A stretch of 64,000 nucleotides of DNA. Source: Whalleya microplaca (lineage: Eukaryota > Ascomycota > Sordariomycetes > Xylariales > Xylariaceae). This document shows, one piece after another, positions 33,839 to 45,113 of the stretch (positions are counted from its first letter, which is position 1; each line of letters starts with the position of its first letter). The position numbers were made by a program, and so were the translations under genes. Where the stretch lies: assembly GCA_022497155.1 (NCBI GenBank), contig MU385771.1, positions 62,001-126,000 on the forward strand. The letters run 5' to 3'. Under the pieces are notes generated by a model. That model was not told the DNA's origin and searched no databases. It saw nothing but the letters and a program-made list of their open reading frames with translations.

Positions 33839-34959
33839 CCTAGCCTTGCGCCAGCGTATCTATACCACCATTGTACGATGTTGTCTATATCGTGCTTTTT
33901 CTCCTCCATTCGAGATACCCAGCTACTGTAGCTAGCTACGAACCCCAAAACTGAGGCCTTCTGTCGACCTGTGTGCAGCCTCCGAGACGAGATTTCACAT
34001 ACAGGGGAATATCTAGGTATTCTAAGATATCTGATAAGCTTAGGATAGAAATCGTCGGTTCAACTGCTCACCAGACACCGTACCTAGGCAGTCTTTTCAT
34101 TGCGGTATAGACGGTAAACCACCTCCTATGTGTGCATGCTACATCCATAGTACATACCTACATACCTTAGGTATTTCTCTTCATATTTATGCACGAAGGT
34201 ATAATAGTTATACACGATGTGTGCGGGGTAGCTCCAAATGTCACTGCGGGGTAGGTATGCTCTACATGTAACAAGGGGAAGTTGAAACTCCTACTACATG
34301 ATGGATGAGTAAGGTAATCAAATCCGCCGGTTCGAGTAAAATCCTTGGTATTGGGGTAGTGGACTCTGGCTTTTTGGCGTGTATAAATAATGCATTCTCC
34401 ATCGCACATGAAGCTGGTAGATTGGCGAAAGCCGGGACACAGGAAAGCAGGGGAAGACTCTTCACCATCTCCCCCTTATGCTTCTGCGGCTCACCACGAA
34501 CTCGACAGCAGCTACCTAAGTTTGTCGAGATATATTCGGTCATGTTTTCGACATAACTGCTAGGCTATGTAATGTCCAGGCCAGCGCTGATGATCCGCGC
34601 CAACGTGACGCCACGCCATCAGCTGCAGTTCACGCATGTTCGAGACACGCAGGACATAAGATAGGTATGCCTTATTTACAGACCACATTGTCGCTACTTT
34701 CAACTATACCTTCCTGTTGTTTTGACGTTTCATGATATAATCTAGGTGATTGAATGTGAAGTCTCGGGTCAAAACAAAGGAAGTATACAGTTGACTCGAT
34801 ATCGAGTACTAAGGACGAATTCATGATCGTGACATCCTAGGCGCCATCAACTACAGTGGCTAAAGGCAATATTGTCAATCTTGTCCTTGTTCAAGAGGAA
34901 GGTAGACTACGTAATGACTCCAGAAACACCATGTACGACGCCGGTACCTCAAACACAGG
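33839..34959. other. Intergenic region
   Basis: About 1.1 kb between the ends of two convergent genes. It has TACCTA/TAGGTA-rich patches (about 34000-34180). ORFs on both strands at 34262-34556 overlap each other and have no family support. Confidence 0.5.
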
Positions 34960-36015
34960 TCACAGTGACGGATACAACATCCCCTGGACTGGGGTATCAA
35001 CCCTCAGCTTCATGTCCTTAACGAGCTTCGCCCACGCAATGGCACCACGGCTAGCCAATTCCTGGGGTACGAAATCATCGGTGTCCGACATCCGCCGGTT
35101 GAAGAGCTCCATGCTCACCCAGCCCTCGAACCCGAGCCCCTGGAAGATGGCGCGCGATATTTCCGTCACGGGCAGGTATGCCCCGCGGTTCTTCTCGCCG
35201 TAGAACAACCTGCAGTTCCGCGACCAGCTCATGCGTGCCGGCTGCTCGGGATTGTAGAACTCGTGGCCCTCGACTAGGGGCTCGGCCAGCCGCTCGGCAT
35301 CGACGACCTGGACGTAGAAGACCTTGCGAACATCAACCGTCGTCATGAGTCGCACTATGGATTCTCGGACAGCTTGATCGCAGTTCGGAGTGCGGCCGGT
35401 CGACGAGGCGGGATCGGCGTAGATACGCCCCGCGATGTTGAAGGTGTCCAGGCAGAGCCCGAAGTTGGGCCGGTCCACGGCCTGGACTATCTGCCAGCTC
35501 TGCTCCCACAGGTCACAATGAGTGCCCCAGCACAGGGCCTCGTATACGAACCGGATAGGCGGCTGCTGCTGGAGACCCATATCGGCGACTTTTCTGAGAT
35601 CGGCAATGGCAACGGCCGGGTCCTCCGACAGTTCAGACGACGGCAGAAAGCTCGATGGGATCTGTACCATGTCGGTGCCGAGGACCGTCGCCAGCTGGAA
35701 CCAGAATAGGAGCTTCTCCAGGTGCCTGGCGTGCTCTTGACGGTCTAGAAGGCCTTCGTAGTGAGCTAAAGGCTGGAGGCAAAGTATTGCAAGGCCCCTT
35801 TCGTGGCAGAGTTGACGGATAATATGTGCAGATTCGAGTTCATTGTCTGCTGTAGCGCCGCCGGGTAGCTGTTGTGCGAGATCTAGAAGATCTTCATGGA
35901 ATAATTCGATGCCTCTATAACCGAACAATCGAGCCATGTCTAGCTTATGATCAAGCGGATGTCCCGCGAAGCAGCGCCCCAGGGACATGGACGTTATAGC
36001 TAACCTGCAAGGCAT
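34960..36015 (-). CDS. 3-Dehydroshikimate dehydratase (QA-4/QutC-like)
   Basis: Intronless, 351 aa, close to the length of Neurospora qa-4. It converts 3-dehydroshikimate to protocatechuate in the quinate/shikimate catabolic route, in the cytosol, using a divalent metal. The sequence is a xylose-isomerase-like TIM barrel. It begins CRLAITSMSLGRCFAGH, and the metal-ligand series expected for the family is present: Glu159 (FVYEALCWGTH), Asp190 (LCLDTFNIAGR), Gln236 (VFYVQVVDAER) and Glu303 (WVSMELFNRR). Other landmarks are GYRGIELFHEDL and MVQIPSSFL. No other quinate-cluster gene (permease, dehydrogenase or activator) is adjacent, so it is a solitary copy, possibly serving lignin-derived aromatic metabolism. 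A general sugar-phosphate-isomerase-like role cannot be excluded. Confidence 0.88.
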   Translation of the reverse strand: MPCRLAITSMSLGRCFAGHPLDHKLDMARLFGYRGIELFHEDLLDLAQQLPGGATADNELESAHIIRQLCHERGLAILCLQPLAHYEGLLDRQEHARHLEKLLFWFQLATVLGTDMVQIPSSFLPSSELSEDPAVAIADLRKVADMGLQQQPPIRFVYEALCWGTHCDLWEQSWQIVQAVDRPNFGLCLDTFNIAGRIYADPASSTGRTPNCDQAVRESIVRLMTTVDVRKVFYVQVVDAERLAEPLVEGHEFYNPEQPARMSWSRNCRLFYGEKNRGAYLPVTEISRAIFQGLGFEGWVSMELFNRRMSDTDDFVPQELASRGAIAWAKLVKDMKLRVDTPVQGMLYPSL

Positions 36016-37994
36016 CTTGTATACTGGTAAATATGTATGGAATTGAGATACTCGTATTCCAAAGTAGTAGTTTGATATGAAGCTAGAGAGCTAATCGGAC
36101 TGTTGAAGTAAGATAGGATTTATAAAGTCTTAGCACAACTATGGACGATTTCTTTTTGTACATGCCAACTTGGAGCTTCGATTCGATGACCAGAAGGAGC
36201 TCGGTAGCCACTAGCAAACATGTCCCAGTCATTATGAGTTGTAACTATATGAGAAGCGATTACCGGCCCCCTGCGTCCGATGGCAGACTGCTTCCCGATA
36301 AGACTCTCGAACAATCATGTCAACTGATCGTGATTTCCTGGACTGGATGCACCATGCAACCTCTAACCTAGGCTACGCCCAGGAAGACTGAGCCTTACGA
36401 TCCCGATAGTTAGCGTCATAACCATAATATGCAATGTCATAAGTAACACTCGGCTGTTGCCAAGATTGGCGTTTAAGGATGGGACGCATTGGAACCGGGA
36501 CTCTCTTCCCCACTGTCGCAATCCCTTCCAACTGGTCCGCGTACCAGAGAAGCCATGGTTATACTACTCGCGGTATGATTGCCTCAATAATATATCTGAT
36601 GCCAACTCGTAGAGGGAAACCCAATTATCGTGGCGTCCTAGATGTAGTTATATATCATTGTGCATCGCAATGACTGTGTCAAGCAGGGAGTAGAGGTTTA
36701 TCAGACTGAATCCCAGTAGCTGCTATCCCACGTGTTAAGGTCGCGAACGCCTGAAATATACATGCGTCGAAGAACTAGTAAAGTTTGTGTCAGAATGGTG
36801 GCGAATCCAGGCAAGCGGTAATCGAATGATCATGTTTATTGCTCCTATCGAAGAAAAGTGCTCCGGATTCTGTTTACACAATCCGGGTGCTTGCAGAACA
36901 GAGGTTGCTTTGTACCGGCTCGGAGATTTCACTCTGTATTATCCTAAACAGTGTGCCTGTAGCCATGTAAAACTTTTCAAGCAGACTTTGTCTTGTGCTC
37001 AAGAGCCTCACAAACGTGCAGCGGGACTATGCACCGGCACGTTTCCGAGGGGCCATATGTCTTGACTTAATTTGAACGTACCATGCCAACTAGCCGTCGC
37101 TTCCGGCTTGTTTGAAATGCCGAGGCAAACCTCGGATCCTCTGTTATATGTAACCAGAAATATATTATGTTTGAGTGATGGTGGACATTTGATGGTGGAA
37201 GGGAACATTCCCTTTCTATAAAGTGAACATTTGTGAAACCTGTAGTATTCCAATCTGTGCAAATAAGAGACTCCAACACAAATTCTCCTATTGGATTTAA
37301 TCGAGACTTTGTTATACCTAAAACAATATATATAAATATAAAAAATAACACTTTGATATTGTGCCATAAGTCATTCCAATAAAGCAGAATAATCATGCTA
37401 ATTATTAGCAAGTATTACTATTATCATTCACGCTACTACCATAGCAGGTTATGTACATATGTAGTATTAATAGATTAACTATACGATTAAGGCTGTGACA
37501 AATCAAAATATTTCAGCTCTGTTTTAGTCCAATTCAAGATGCATCTAAGTTCGTGAGATATAAAGGAGAAAGGGGCCCAAGTTATACATGAGGTAATGGG
37601 TGTTGTGTAAATCTATATTCATAAGGGTTACGCGGCGTGTCAAGGATTCAGCGCTTTTCTACGATGACTCTTCGACTTCATGTCTGTTCTCCTTTACATG
37701 TACCCCAGTAGCAAATCACAACGCTCAGCAACTGCCAACATATTCCCTAGAATTGGCATTTTCCCGCGGAACACTGAATTATATAACCACTCTGTATTAT
37801 CAAGAGGCGCTACATAGGCAGTATCCTCGCTTTACCTCAAGTATCCTACATTCTCCACCCAATTTCCACCAAGAAGTGATGTTTCTTCCTGTATTGAGGT
37901 CGAGGCACAGAGTAAGTGTAATATGCCTAAATTGATGTATTAGTTGAGCCATCTGTCTACCTCCAACCTTAGTGATTGCTGGACATACCTCCTG
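36016..37994. other. AT-rich intergenic region
   Basis: About 2 kb without a supported gene. It contains TA-rich sequence (37230-37500) and several overlapping short ORFs on both strands (36141-36371, 36787-37065, 37008-37411) that lack conserved motifs. Confidence 0.5.
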
Positions 37995-38456
37995 TTAAGG
38001 GAATAATGGCCAAATTCGTCGTAGTCGACGACCAATCCGCTTGAACTTCCCCTGATCAATATGATGACGAAAAGCAACCTCGTCTAGTTTGTGGTCTTTG
38101 CTCGGATTCACCACCTCTCGCACGGTGTAGTGATGAGGGGCTCCGCAGAGGAAGGCAACCACCCGGTAGAACGCCCAACGCGACGTGAACTTCGCCAACA
38201 TGTACGCGTACACGGGAACGTGACGAAAGGATAAGCGTGGCAGCTCTTGCACGGGGAAGCCATCGCACTTAGCGCGGCTAATCGAGAAGAACACGTCTGC
38301 GGTCTCGCTGAGCTTTTCTATTGATGTATTTGCAGCGCGGCGTTCTTGGAGTTCTTCGCGCAGCCGGTCTAGGTACCACGATGGCGGCGAGTGGCGTGGA
38401 AGGTTTAGCATTCTGTGCCACCAATGTAGAATCGTCTTGAGTATTGTGCCAGACAT
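37995..38456 (-). CDS. Conserved fungal protein of unknown function, 153 aa
   Basis: I do not know a function. The intronless ORF reads like a widely conserved Sordariomycete protein. Its character is a Trp-rich start (ILHWWHRML), a WYLDRLREELQERR helix, a central block EKLSETADVFFSISRAKCDGFPV, YAYMLAKFTSRWAFYRVVAFLCG (possibly a membrane-associated helix), VREVVNPSKDHKLDEVAFRH, and a basic C-terminus KFKRIGRRLRRIWPLFP. It has no cleavable signal peptide. The tight stop-to-stop frame, balanced composition and family-like motifs support a real gene despite AT-rich surroundings. The start at 38456 is the only ATG at the head of the conserved part. Confidence 0.7.
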   Translation of the reverse strand: MSGTILKTILHWWHRMLNLPRHSPPSWYLDRLREELQERRAANTSIEKLSETADVFFSISRAKCDGFPVQELPRLSFRHVPVYAYMLAKFTSRWAFYRVVAFLCGAPHHYTVREVVNPSKDHKLDEVAFRHHIDQGKFKRIGRRLRRIWPLFP

Positions 38457-40587
38457 ATTTGGTTTCTTGTTGACCGCGGGATTGCGATGGCTCGCTTCAC
38501 GAATGTTGTCCTCTCGATTAGTGGATGAGAAGTACTATGAAGAGTATGTTAATAATATTATTATTATTTGTAATGTGGAGTCGGGTTGTTTGCCTGTTAT
38601 TGTGACGAAGCCAGTCAATTGATTGTAAATTGAACATGGCTGCACCATTCACTTGTTCTGCAGGAGACAATGGGCTGAATGGTAAGTCATTGAAGCTGGC
38701 GGCCGTTTCAAGCTTTGAACTTCCACTTGGGAAACTATTTACATGTGCCAGATGTACTAATCCGTAGCATCCTTCTTAATTACTGGGTATGAAATGAACA
38801 GGTCTGAAGGTCGTATCTCTTCATCCAGCTGACGATAAAGGTCTGTTGGCAACCCTTTTTCTTTTCCATGCGCTGAACGATTATTAAATAGGGAGCTAGG
38901 ATATTTTCAAATTAGCATTGGGCACCCATTTTTCAGCTTTCGGCGTATGCATCACTGCTTAATTCGCATTTCGACTGTTACAAACGTCTTGCTTGACAGT
39001 GCGTCATGGCTATAACCTCGTATTCGTTGCACAGCTACAAGGCGATACCACCGTTTAGGCGTGGAAGCGTATCATGTAAAAGCCATATAAGATGTAACTA
39101 ACATCGCATCACATATAATTGAATTCATAAGCTATAAATATCAAAGTTGTACGTGTTAACATACGCCCTATAGGGCTGAGGGTGGTACAGGCCTACATAT
39201 GGCCGATCCGCCTATACATGTATATATAAGGTGGCTCTGCCACCATTCTATAGCTTCACCTTGCACTAATAAAGTCATCTATACTGCTCATTGCTTTGTC
39301 CCACACTGACAGTACGACGAACAGCCGTTGATTGCGATAAAATCCAAGTCTAAGACTCTAAGTGTATCTAAAGCTTTTGAGGGATGTTGCTATAGTATAG
39401 TATGTGGCCCCCCAACCCCCTATATTCTTACAATGAGGATCTCGGGGTGCTAATAGGGGAGGAGCCGTTCCGTGCTTATTAGAACACTAAATATTCACCA
39501 GCTGAATTTTGTAGTCACTTTAATGATATCATGGCAGCCACTAAAACCCTTTAAATTCCAACGCCTATTGTAACATCTGATGAGCGTGGCAGGTAATAGG
39601 CCCTAATATGTAGCCTCGGATATCTTACCATTATAGCTACTAGTAAAGGAACTACATATGATATGACGCACGTTTACTTCTTGAATAGAGTAAGATTAAG
39701 AGTTATGATCTGGAAGTCTATTATGATAAGGAGGCAAGGACCGCCTAGCTTAGCAAAAAGCTACAAGAACTGTCAGATACGAAGATCACTTTGAGGCTGA
39801 CCACAACTGATGGCTATACTAACCTGTGGCTTTAATTCAGCGCAGGAACAGTTGGCGTTGGCTGCTTGGGAAGTCTTCGAACGCGGAGGCTGGATTAATA
39901 GATACCACTTATAGTTAGTCGAATGCAGCCCTGGTTCTTAGGTATTCGATACCTAACAGCACTGCTGCTGTGCTGCATTTGGAACTGTGACAGTGGAGGT
40001 ATCCACATTGTGTGTCCTTATCTATAGCCAAACAGAATCCATTATCCAGTAGTATGACCGATCAGATACAGTTCTACTACCATACAGTATTCGGTATTTT
40101 GAATATACTGTAGAGGTGTAAGTAATGCCAGACACAACTTATAAAGTCACTTCGAATTCTGTACACAACCTATACCTAGTTAGAACAGTTAACCATTGCC
40201 GAATCGCAGATCAGACAAATTGAACAGGGACATCATGGGCACGAAATTATGTAGCGCAAGCCAGAATGTTCAAGGACTGATGCTTATCGCTACCCGGCGT
40301 TCCCATAGGGCAACCTTACCGATATCACTGCGTACGTAAGGTAATGAGAAACGCCAACAAGAAGAATGCGTCGACGCTTGTCGCCGATCTGTTCCAGCCC
40401 TACCTCATCAGCTTCAACTAGACATTGACTTAGGATCCCGGCAAACCGCGCATGACGGTGCTGGGCGAAGTTTTGTCGGTAGTCTCCGCTGCTTGGTTGA
40501 CTCTCCCCAGGGAGCTGCCTCAATGACAGCGTTCTGCCACATTGCCAGGATTGGGTATTTTGTAATTACATATTAGGGCGAATAAGC
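38457..40587. other. AT-rich intergenic region, possible relic sequence
   Basis: About 2.1 kb with no supported gene. The stretch 39650-39850 has a short interrupted reading (YDKEART, LSKKLQELSDTK, LRLTTTDGY) with stops, suggestive of an old decayed coding sequence but not assignable. C-rich and G-rich short tracts lie near 39408-39420. Confidence 0.35.
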
Positions 40588-40712
40588 TGATAAGTAAGTA
40601 AGCAAAAAACATTTGGCGCTTGTTGATCCACTACTATTGATAGCTCGGCTCTGTGGCTCCACAATTTCATACCTAAGACATCTTCTTATCTCGATCGTGA
40701 GGTTTTTGATAA
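40588..40712. promoter_or_regulatory. Three GATA-factor sites upstream of the purine permease
   Basis: TGATAA at 40588-40593, TTATCT (complement AGATAA) at 40686-40691 and TGATAA at 40707-40712 lie 262-386 bases before the permease ATG. All match HGATAR, the site of AreA-type nitrogen regulators known to control purine uptake in fungi. I did not find a clear UaY-type CGG-N6-CCG site by eye. Confidence 0.4.
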
Positions 40713-40973
40713 GTCCTTCACACTTGTCAAATAATTTATATATTAATATTCCCATTCCAATGTCTGGGCATGAGGTTTGAGGCTTGAGCCCTTGAACGAA
40801 AACGATGCCCACCCCTTAATAGGCAGACACTTGTCATACTCTGCCTGATTGCCCAGCTGTGCTATCTAGCTACCGGAGTGCTGAATCAAATAACTACGCG
40901 CGAAGTCAAGCATCACACTTTCAGCCCCAGACGCCACACATCTACCAAAACTAGTCGCAAGATTTATTGCGCC

Positions 40974-43157
40974 ATGGACGAAGATCAAGGTCCGTCGCAG
41001 ATTGTCCCACACGGATCGCCAAACAGGACTATACGCGACCGATTGACCAGCATCAAGAAGACCTTCTTTACAAAAGAAGGTATTCTGGGCGACTACGACT
41101 ATGTTTTCCTCTTCCGACCGAACCTGCCCTTCATGAAGAAGTCTCGGCAGGCTTCCCCTTTCTTCGGTCTGAATGACAAGATGCCTGTCGTTCTGGCACT
41201 GCTGCTTGGTCTTCAACACGCCTTGGCTATGTTAGCTGGAATCATCACTCCTCCGATCCTCATGTCAGGATCATCCGGCGTCAATTTACCCGCTGATTTG
41301 CAGCAATATCTGGTATCAACCTCATTGATTGTGTCCGGAATTCTCTCCATGATACAGATTACTAGATTTCATATCTATAAAACACCGTTAGTGCGATTAC
41401 CTAGCCACCCGTCTGGTTTTTAAACCGAGTCTACGTATTATGAAAGATCTACTCCTACTAAGCTTCGTGATGATCTTAGATACTATCTTGGAACTGGGCT
41501 TATTTCCGTTGTTGGTATATCGTTTTCCATCATTTCTGTTGCCGAGGGAGCCTTTGCGCAGATGTATGCCAATGGATATTGCCCGACGGCTGCGGATGGA
41601 ACACAGCTTCCTTGCCCCGATGCGTACGGGGCACTTCTTGGGACCTCGGCAGTATGCGCCCTCATCGAAATTTTGATTGCTTTTATCCCGCCCAGGATTA
41701 TGCTCAAGATTTTCCCCCCTATCGTAACTGGCCCGACGGTAATGGTACGGTACCTCATCCTCTAATATTAGATCTATAACTGACTTTCCGTAGTTAATTG
41801 GTATCTCTTTGATTGAGACAGGGTTCAAGAACTGGGCTGGTGGCAGTGGGCCTTGTGCTGATGCTACGCACACTGCGTTCTTCGACGCCTGCCCTAATGT
41901 TGGTGCCGCTCACGCCTTACCATGGGGCTCGCCGGAGTATCTCGGTCAGTTTGACGTATCCGGTGGTTGAAAACATGTTTAGAGCTAACTATGAGATTAT
42001 AGGCCTTGGCTTCTCTGTTTTCCTGGCCATTATTCTCTGTGAGCGCTTTGGAGCCCCGATCATGAAGTCGACCAGCGTCATCATTGGGCTGCTTGTGGGA
42101 TGTATAATCGCCGCGGCTACCGGATACTTCGATCGGTCGGGGATCGACGCCGCCCCAGTTGCCTCTTTCATTTGGGTCCACACTTTCAAGCTGACGGTTT
42201 ACGGCCCTCTCGTACTCCCCGTGCTGGCGGTCTTTATCATATGCGCATGCGAGGCCATCGGCGACATCACTGCTACCTGCGACGTGTCCCGCCTCGAAGT
42301 CGAGGGTAGGATATACGAGAGCCGCATCCAAGGCGGGGTGTTAGCTGATGGCTTGAATGGCATCCTAGCGGCTCTCATGACTATTACCCCTATGAGCACT
42401 TTTGCGCAGAACAACGGCGTCATTGCTCTTACGCGCTGTGCCAATCGGACGGCTGGGTACTGCTGTTGGTGAGTCCTATCCTGTAATTTCCTAGTTTATT
42501 AGCTCATACTAATGGACGATCACAGCATGTTCTTAATCATAATGGGTGTTTTTGCCAAGTTTGCTGCGGCTCTTGTCGCCATTCCCTCTGCTGTCCTCGG
42601 AGGCATGACTACCTTTTTATTCTGTGCCGTGGCCGTGTCGGGTATCGCTATCATCACCCGAGGAGTTCCCTTCACTCGTCGAAACAGGTTCATCTTGACA
42701 GCCGGACTTTCTATTGGATACGGAGGTCAGTTTTGTTCTTATATCACTATTTCACGTCATTGCAGGAATTCAACTGCGAAGATGTTGTCCCAGTCATCGT
42801 CTTTACTCGTTTTTGCGCCTTGCCACCTTCACAAATTACTAAATTGCATGTTTGCTAACCCGTGAACACGAAATAGCCACATTAGTCCCCAATTACTTCT
42901 CTAACGTGTTCAGCTATAGTGGAGACAACAAGAGTCTCCAAGGATTCCTAGATGCGATCGAGTTGGTCATGGAGACCGGGTTCACCGTCACTGCCTTCGT
43001 CAGCATGATTCTTAACCTGACTCTGCCAGAGGAGATCGAGGAGACTGACGAGAAACTCATCGCTGCCGACGAGCCCGTGGCGACTAAAGACCTGCCTCCC
43101 AACGGCCAAAGCGGTGAGAGTGATAGGATAGGTTCTGCCCATGAGAAGCAGATATAA
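40974..43157 (+). CDS. Uric acid/xanthine permease (UapA/UapC-like, NAT family)
   Basis: Predicted 591-aa plasma-membrane H+ symporter for uric acid and xanthine. Six exons: 40974-41386, 41480-41744, 41794-41944, 42003-42468, 42526-42725 and 42877-43157, all GT-AG with consistent phase. The QH motif lies in LLLGLQHALAMLAG (TM1), and the NAT signature is AQNNGVIALTRCANR, followed by AGYCCC after splicing. Other matches to UapA are ITRFHIYKTPYYLGTGLISVVG, FGAPIMKSTSVIIGLLVG, ICACEAIGDITATCDVSR and AIPSAVLGGMTTFLF. The C-terminal acidic tail (LPEEIEETDEKLIAADEP) is typical and serves endocytic control in relatives. The start at 40974 (GCC-ATG) is the first in-frame ATG. Three GATA motifs upstream suggest nitrogen regulation. 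All signature residues are intact. Confidence 0.93.
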
Positions 43158-45113
43158 AACTGCAGCGTACGCAGTATATAGTTCATCTACTCGTGTTATT
43201 TTTTGTTATAGTAAATGTTCGAAGTAGCCCGCCTGTGTCTAAAAGGAAGTAATTTTCGAAGCGCGTTGTATTTCGATATCTGAGTCAGCATTGGTCCCAC
43301 CGGATGAAAGGACTAATTCCAAATTTCTTACACTTGTATGTATACCGCAAAGCTACCGAGTACCCGTGGAGTTGTATGTAGGCAGCTATTATGAGCCAAG
43401 TTGTTGTATAAGCTCCTCCTTAGTACAGGTACGTAAAACTGCGGAGCCGTGCTACTAGTTAAGTCGCCTGAACATCCTATGCGTCAACGAGATCGCGGGG
43501 ATAATGACTCGACATCGGCTCCATTTAGGCGATTAGAATTGACGTTGAATACATACAAAGAGCAGTAAACGCAGCCTGTCATCCCTAAGTTCTGTCCTCG
43601 CACCGGATCGTGCGCCCAACCTTACGGAGTTGGAATCCTTCGTGATTTAGGCTTACTCAGACAACTCTGTGCATTCGTAGTTGCTGCTATAGATAGCGAT
43701 CCCACGGCCTATTGGCACGCCGGTACCTTCGTGTTCTCTCCAGTCAACATATATCATATTCGAGGCGACGTAGCGTGGCAAGGGCTACATAATTAGGACT
43801 TCTGGCACGTCTTCTACTTGAGACAGACAAGGAGCTAAATGACAACTCTATGAAGGTTCGAGAAGTCGGCAGAATGATTCCAAGGGGTATGATAGAGACG
43901 GAGATGATATCTGTATTCGAAGGTAATAGCTAAGCTTTCACATATTTGTTGCAACTATGAGCTGTTAATTATCGATGAGTCACTGAATTCCTCCAATTCG
44001 CACCTAGATATTAGAGGCCTACGGCTTAGTAAGATCCTCTCAACTGACAATCGGCTTTGACCAACTACTAATTGGTTCTGGCTGCATTGGTAACTCGTAA
44101 TTTCTAAACTCCTTATCTGTAACACGTGTTCTGTCAGCTGAAATTCATAATGACCACGGAGATAAGTCAGCCTCAAAGTCTGTTCACCGTCTCTGCGGCC
44201 CAAGAAGCAAAGTGATCCAGCCTGGTATTGAAGCTGAGATTTACCCTACATATTCTAGCTTGATCAAGCGATATCCTCAGTTGCATGAACTATGTGGCAA
44301 AATGGACTATTTTCATAGCTAAAGAACTTTAGGGACGAATATCTGAAGCTAAATGCCTTGGACCTACGAGTTATCAAGGGGAGAGTTGTCAACTTGTAAG
44401 TTTACGTAGGACGTCCTGGCCCCAATCATATCGGATTATTAAACAACCAACATCTAATGTGGGTTGATAGCATTTTAAAACTCCTATCAACTAATTTGGT
44501 GGTAATGCGGACTTACACCAGCTTGACGGCACGACCATTTGTCATCAACAATTATTACAGCTGATCCAAACTGCACTATAAATGCTGACCAATCCGTTAA
44601 CTGGGTCAACTTAGGTATAAGACCATAATACTTGGTCTTCCACCTTAAGTCCATAGCATAGTCTGGGCCTAGATATATTGGTATAGTACAATTCGGATGT
44701 ATGCCCATTGAATATTGCAGCTAGTCAAATGGGCCGCATTAAAGCGAACCTCCAGGCCTTGATGACAAAAGCGTAGACCGCCTCTGTTGATCATTGGATC
44801 CTGTTCCTAAAGCTGACACATTTATAACTGTTACTAGTAATTACTATGTCCCGCATGATCCGCGCAAGGCCCCCGGATTTGCCGGGTTTAAACAACCACC
44901 CCAAGTAGCATCGGCCTCGAAGGTGCAATCAGTGATATCTTTGACGTCATGTGGTCCTCTTCATTCGACAAGGCGATTCGAGGTCTCGCGTCTTCAATTG
45001 AAGCCGAGCCCGAATGAGTTCCTTTATTATATGTGGCCATGGGAGCCTCAAAACGATGTATCAACTATCCAAGTTCCGGCAGCAACTGTAGCTAGCATCG
45101 AGAACAGCAAACC
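43158..45113. other. Intergenic region with unassigned ORF remnants
   Basis: About 2 kb. Minus-strand ORFs (43955-44203 and 44487-44708) and an open plus-strand stretch from 44794 to 45126, without an ATG start, show no recognisable domain. The final 200 bases contain the promoter and leader of the MFS gene. Confidence 0.45.

Noticed and set aside
34960..36015. A quinate (qa/qut) catabolic gene cluster around the dehydratase
   Set aside because: No quinate permease, dehydrogenase, dehydroquinase or regulator lies within the neighbouring sequence.
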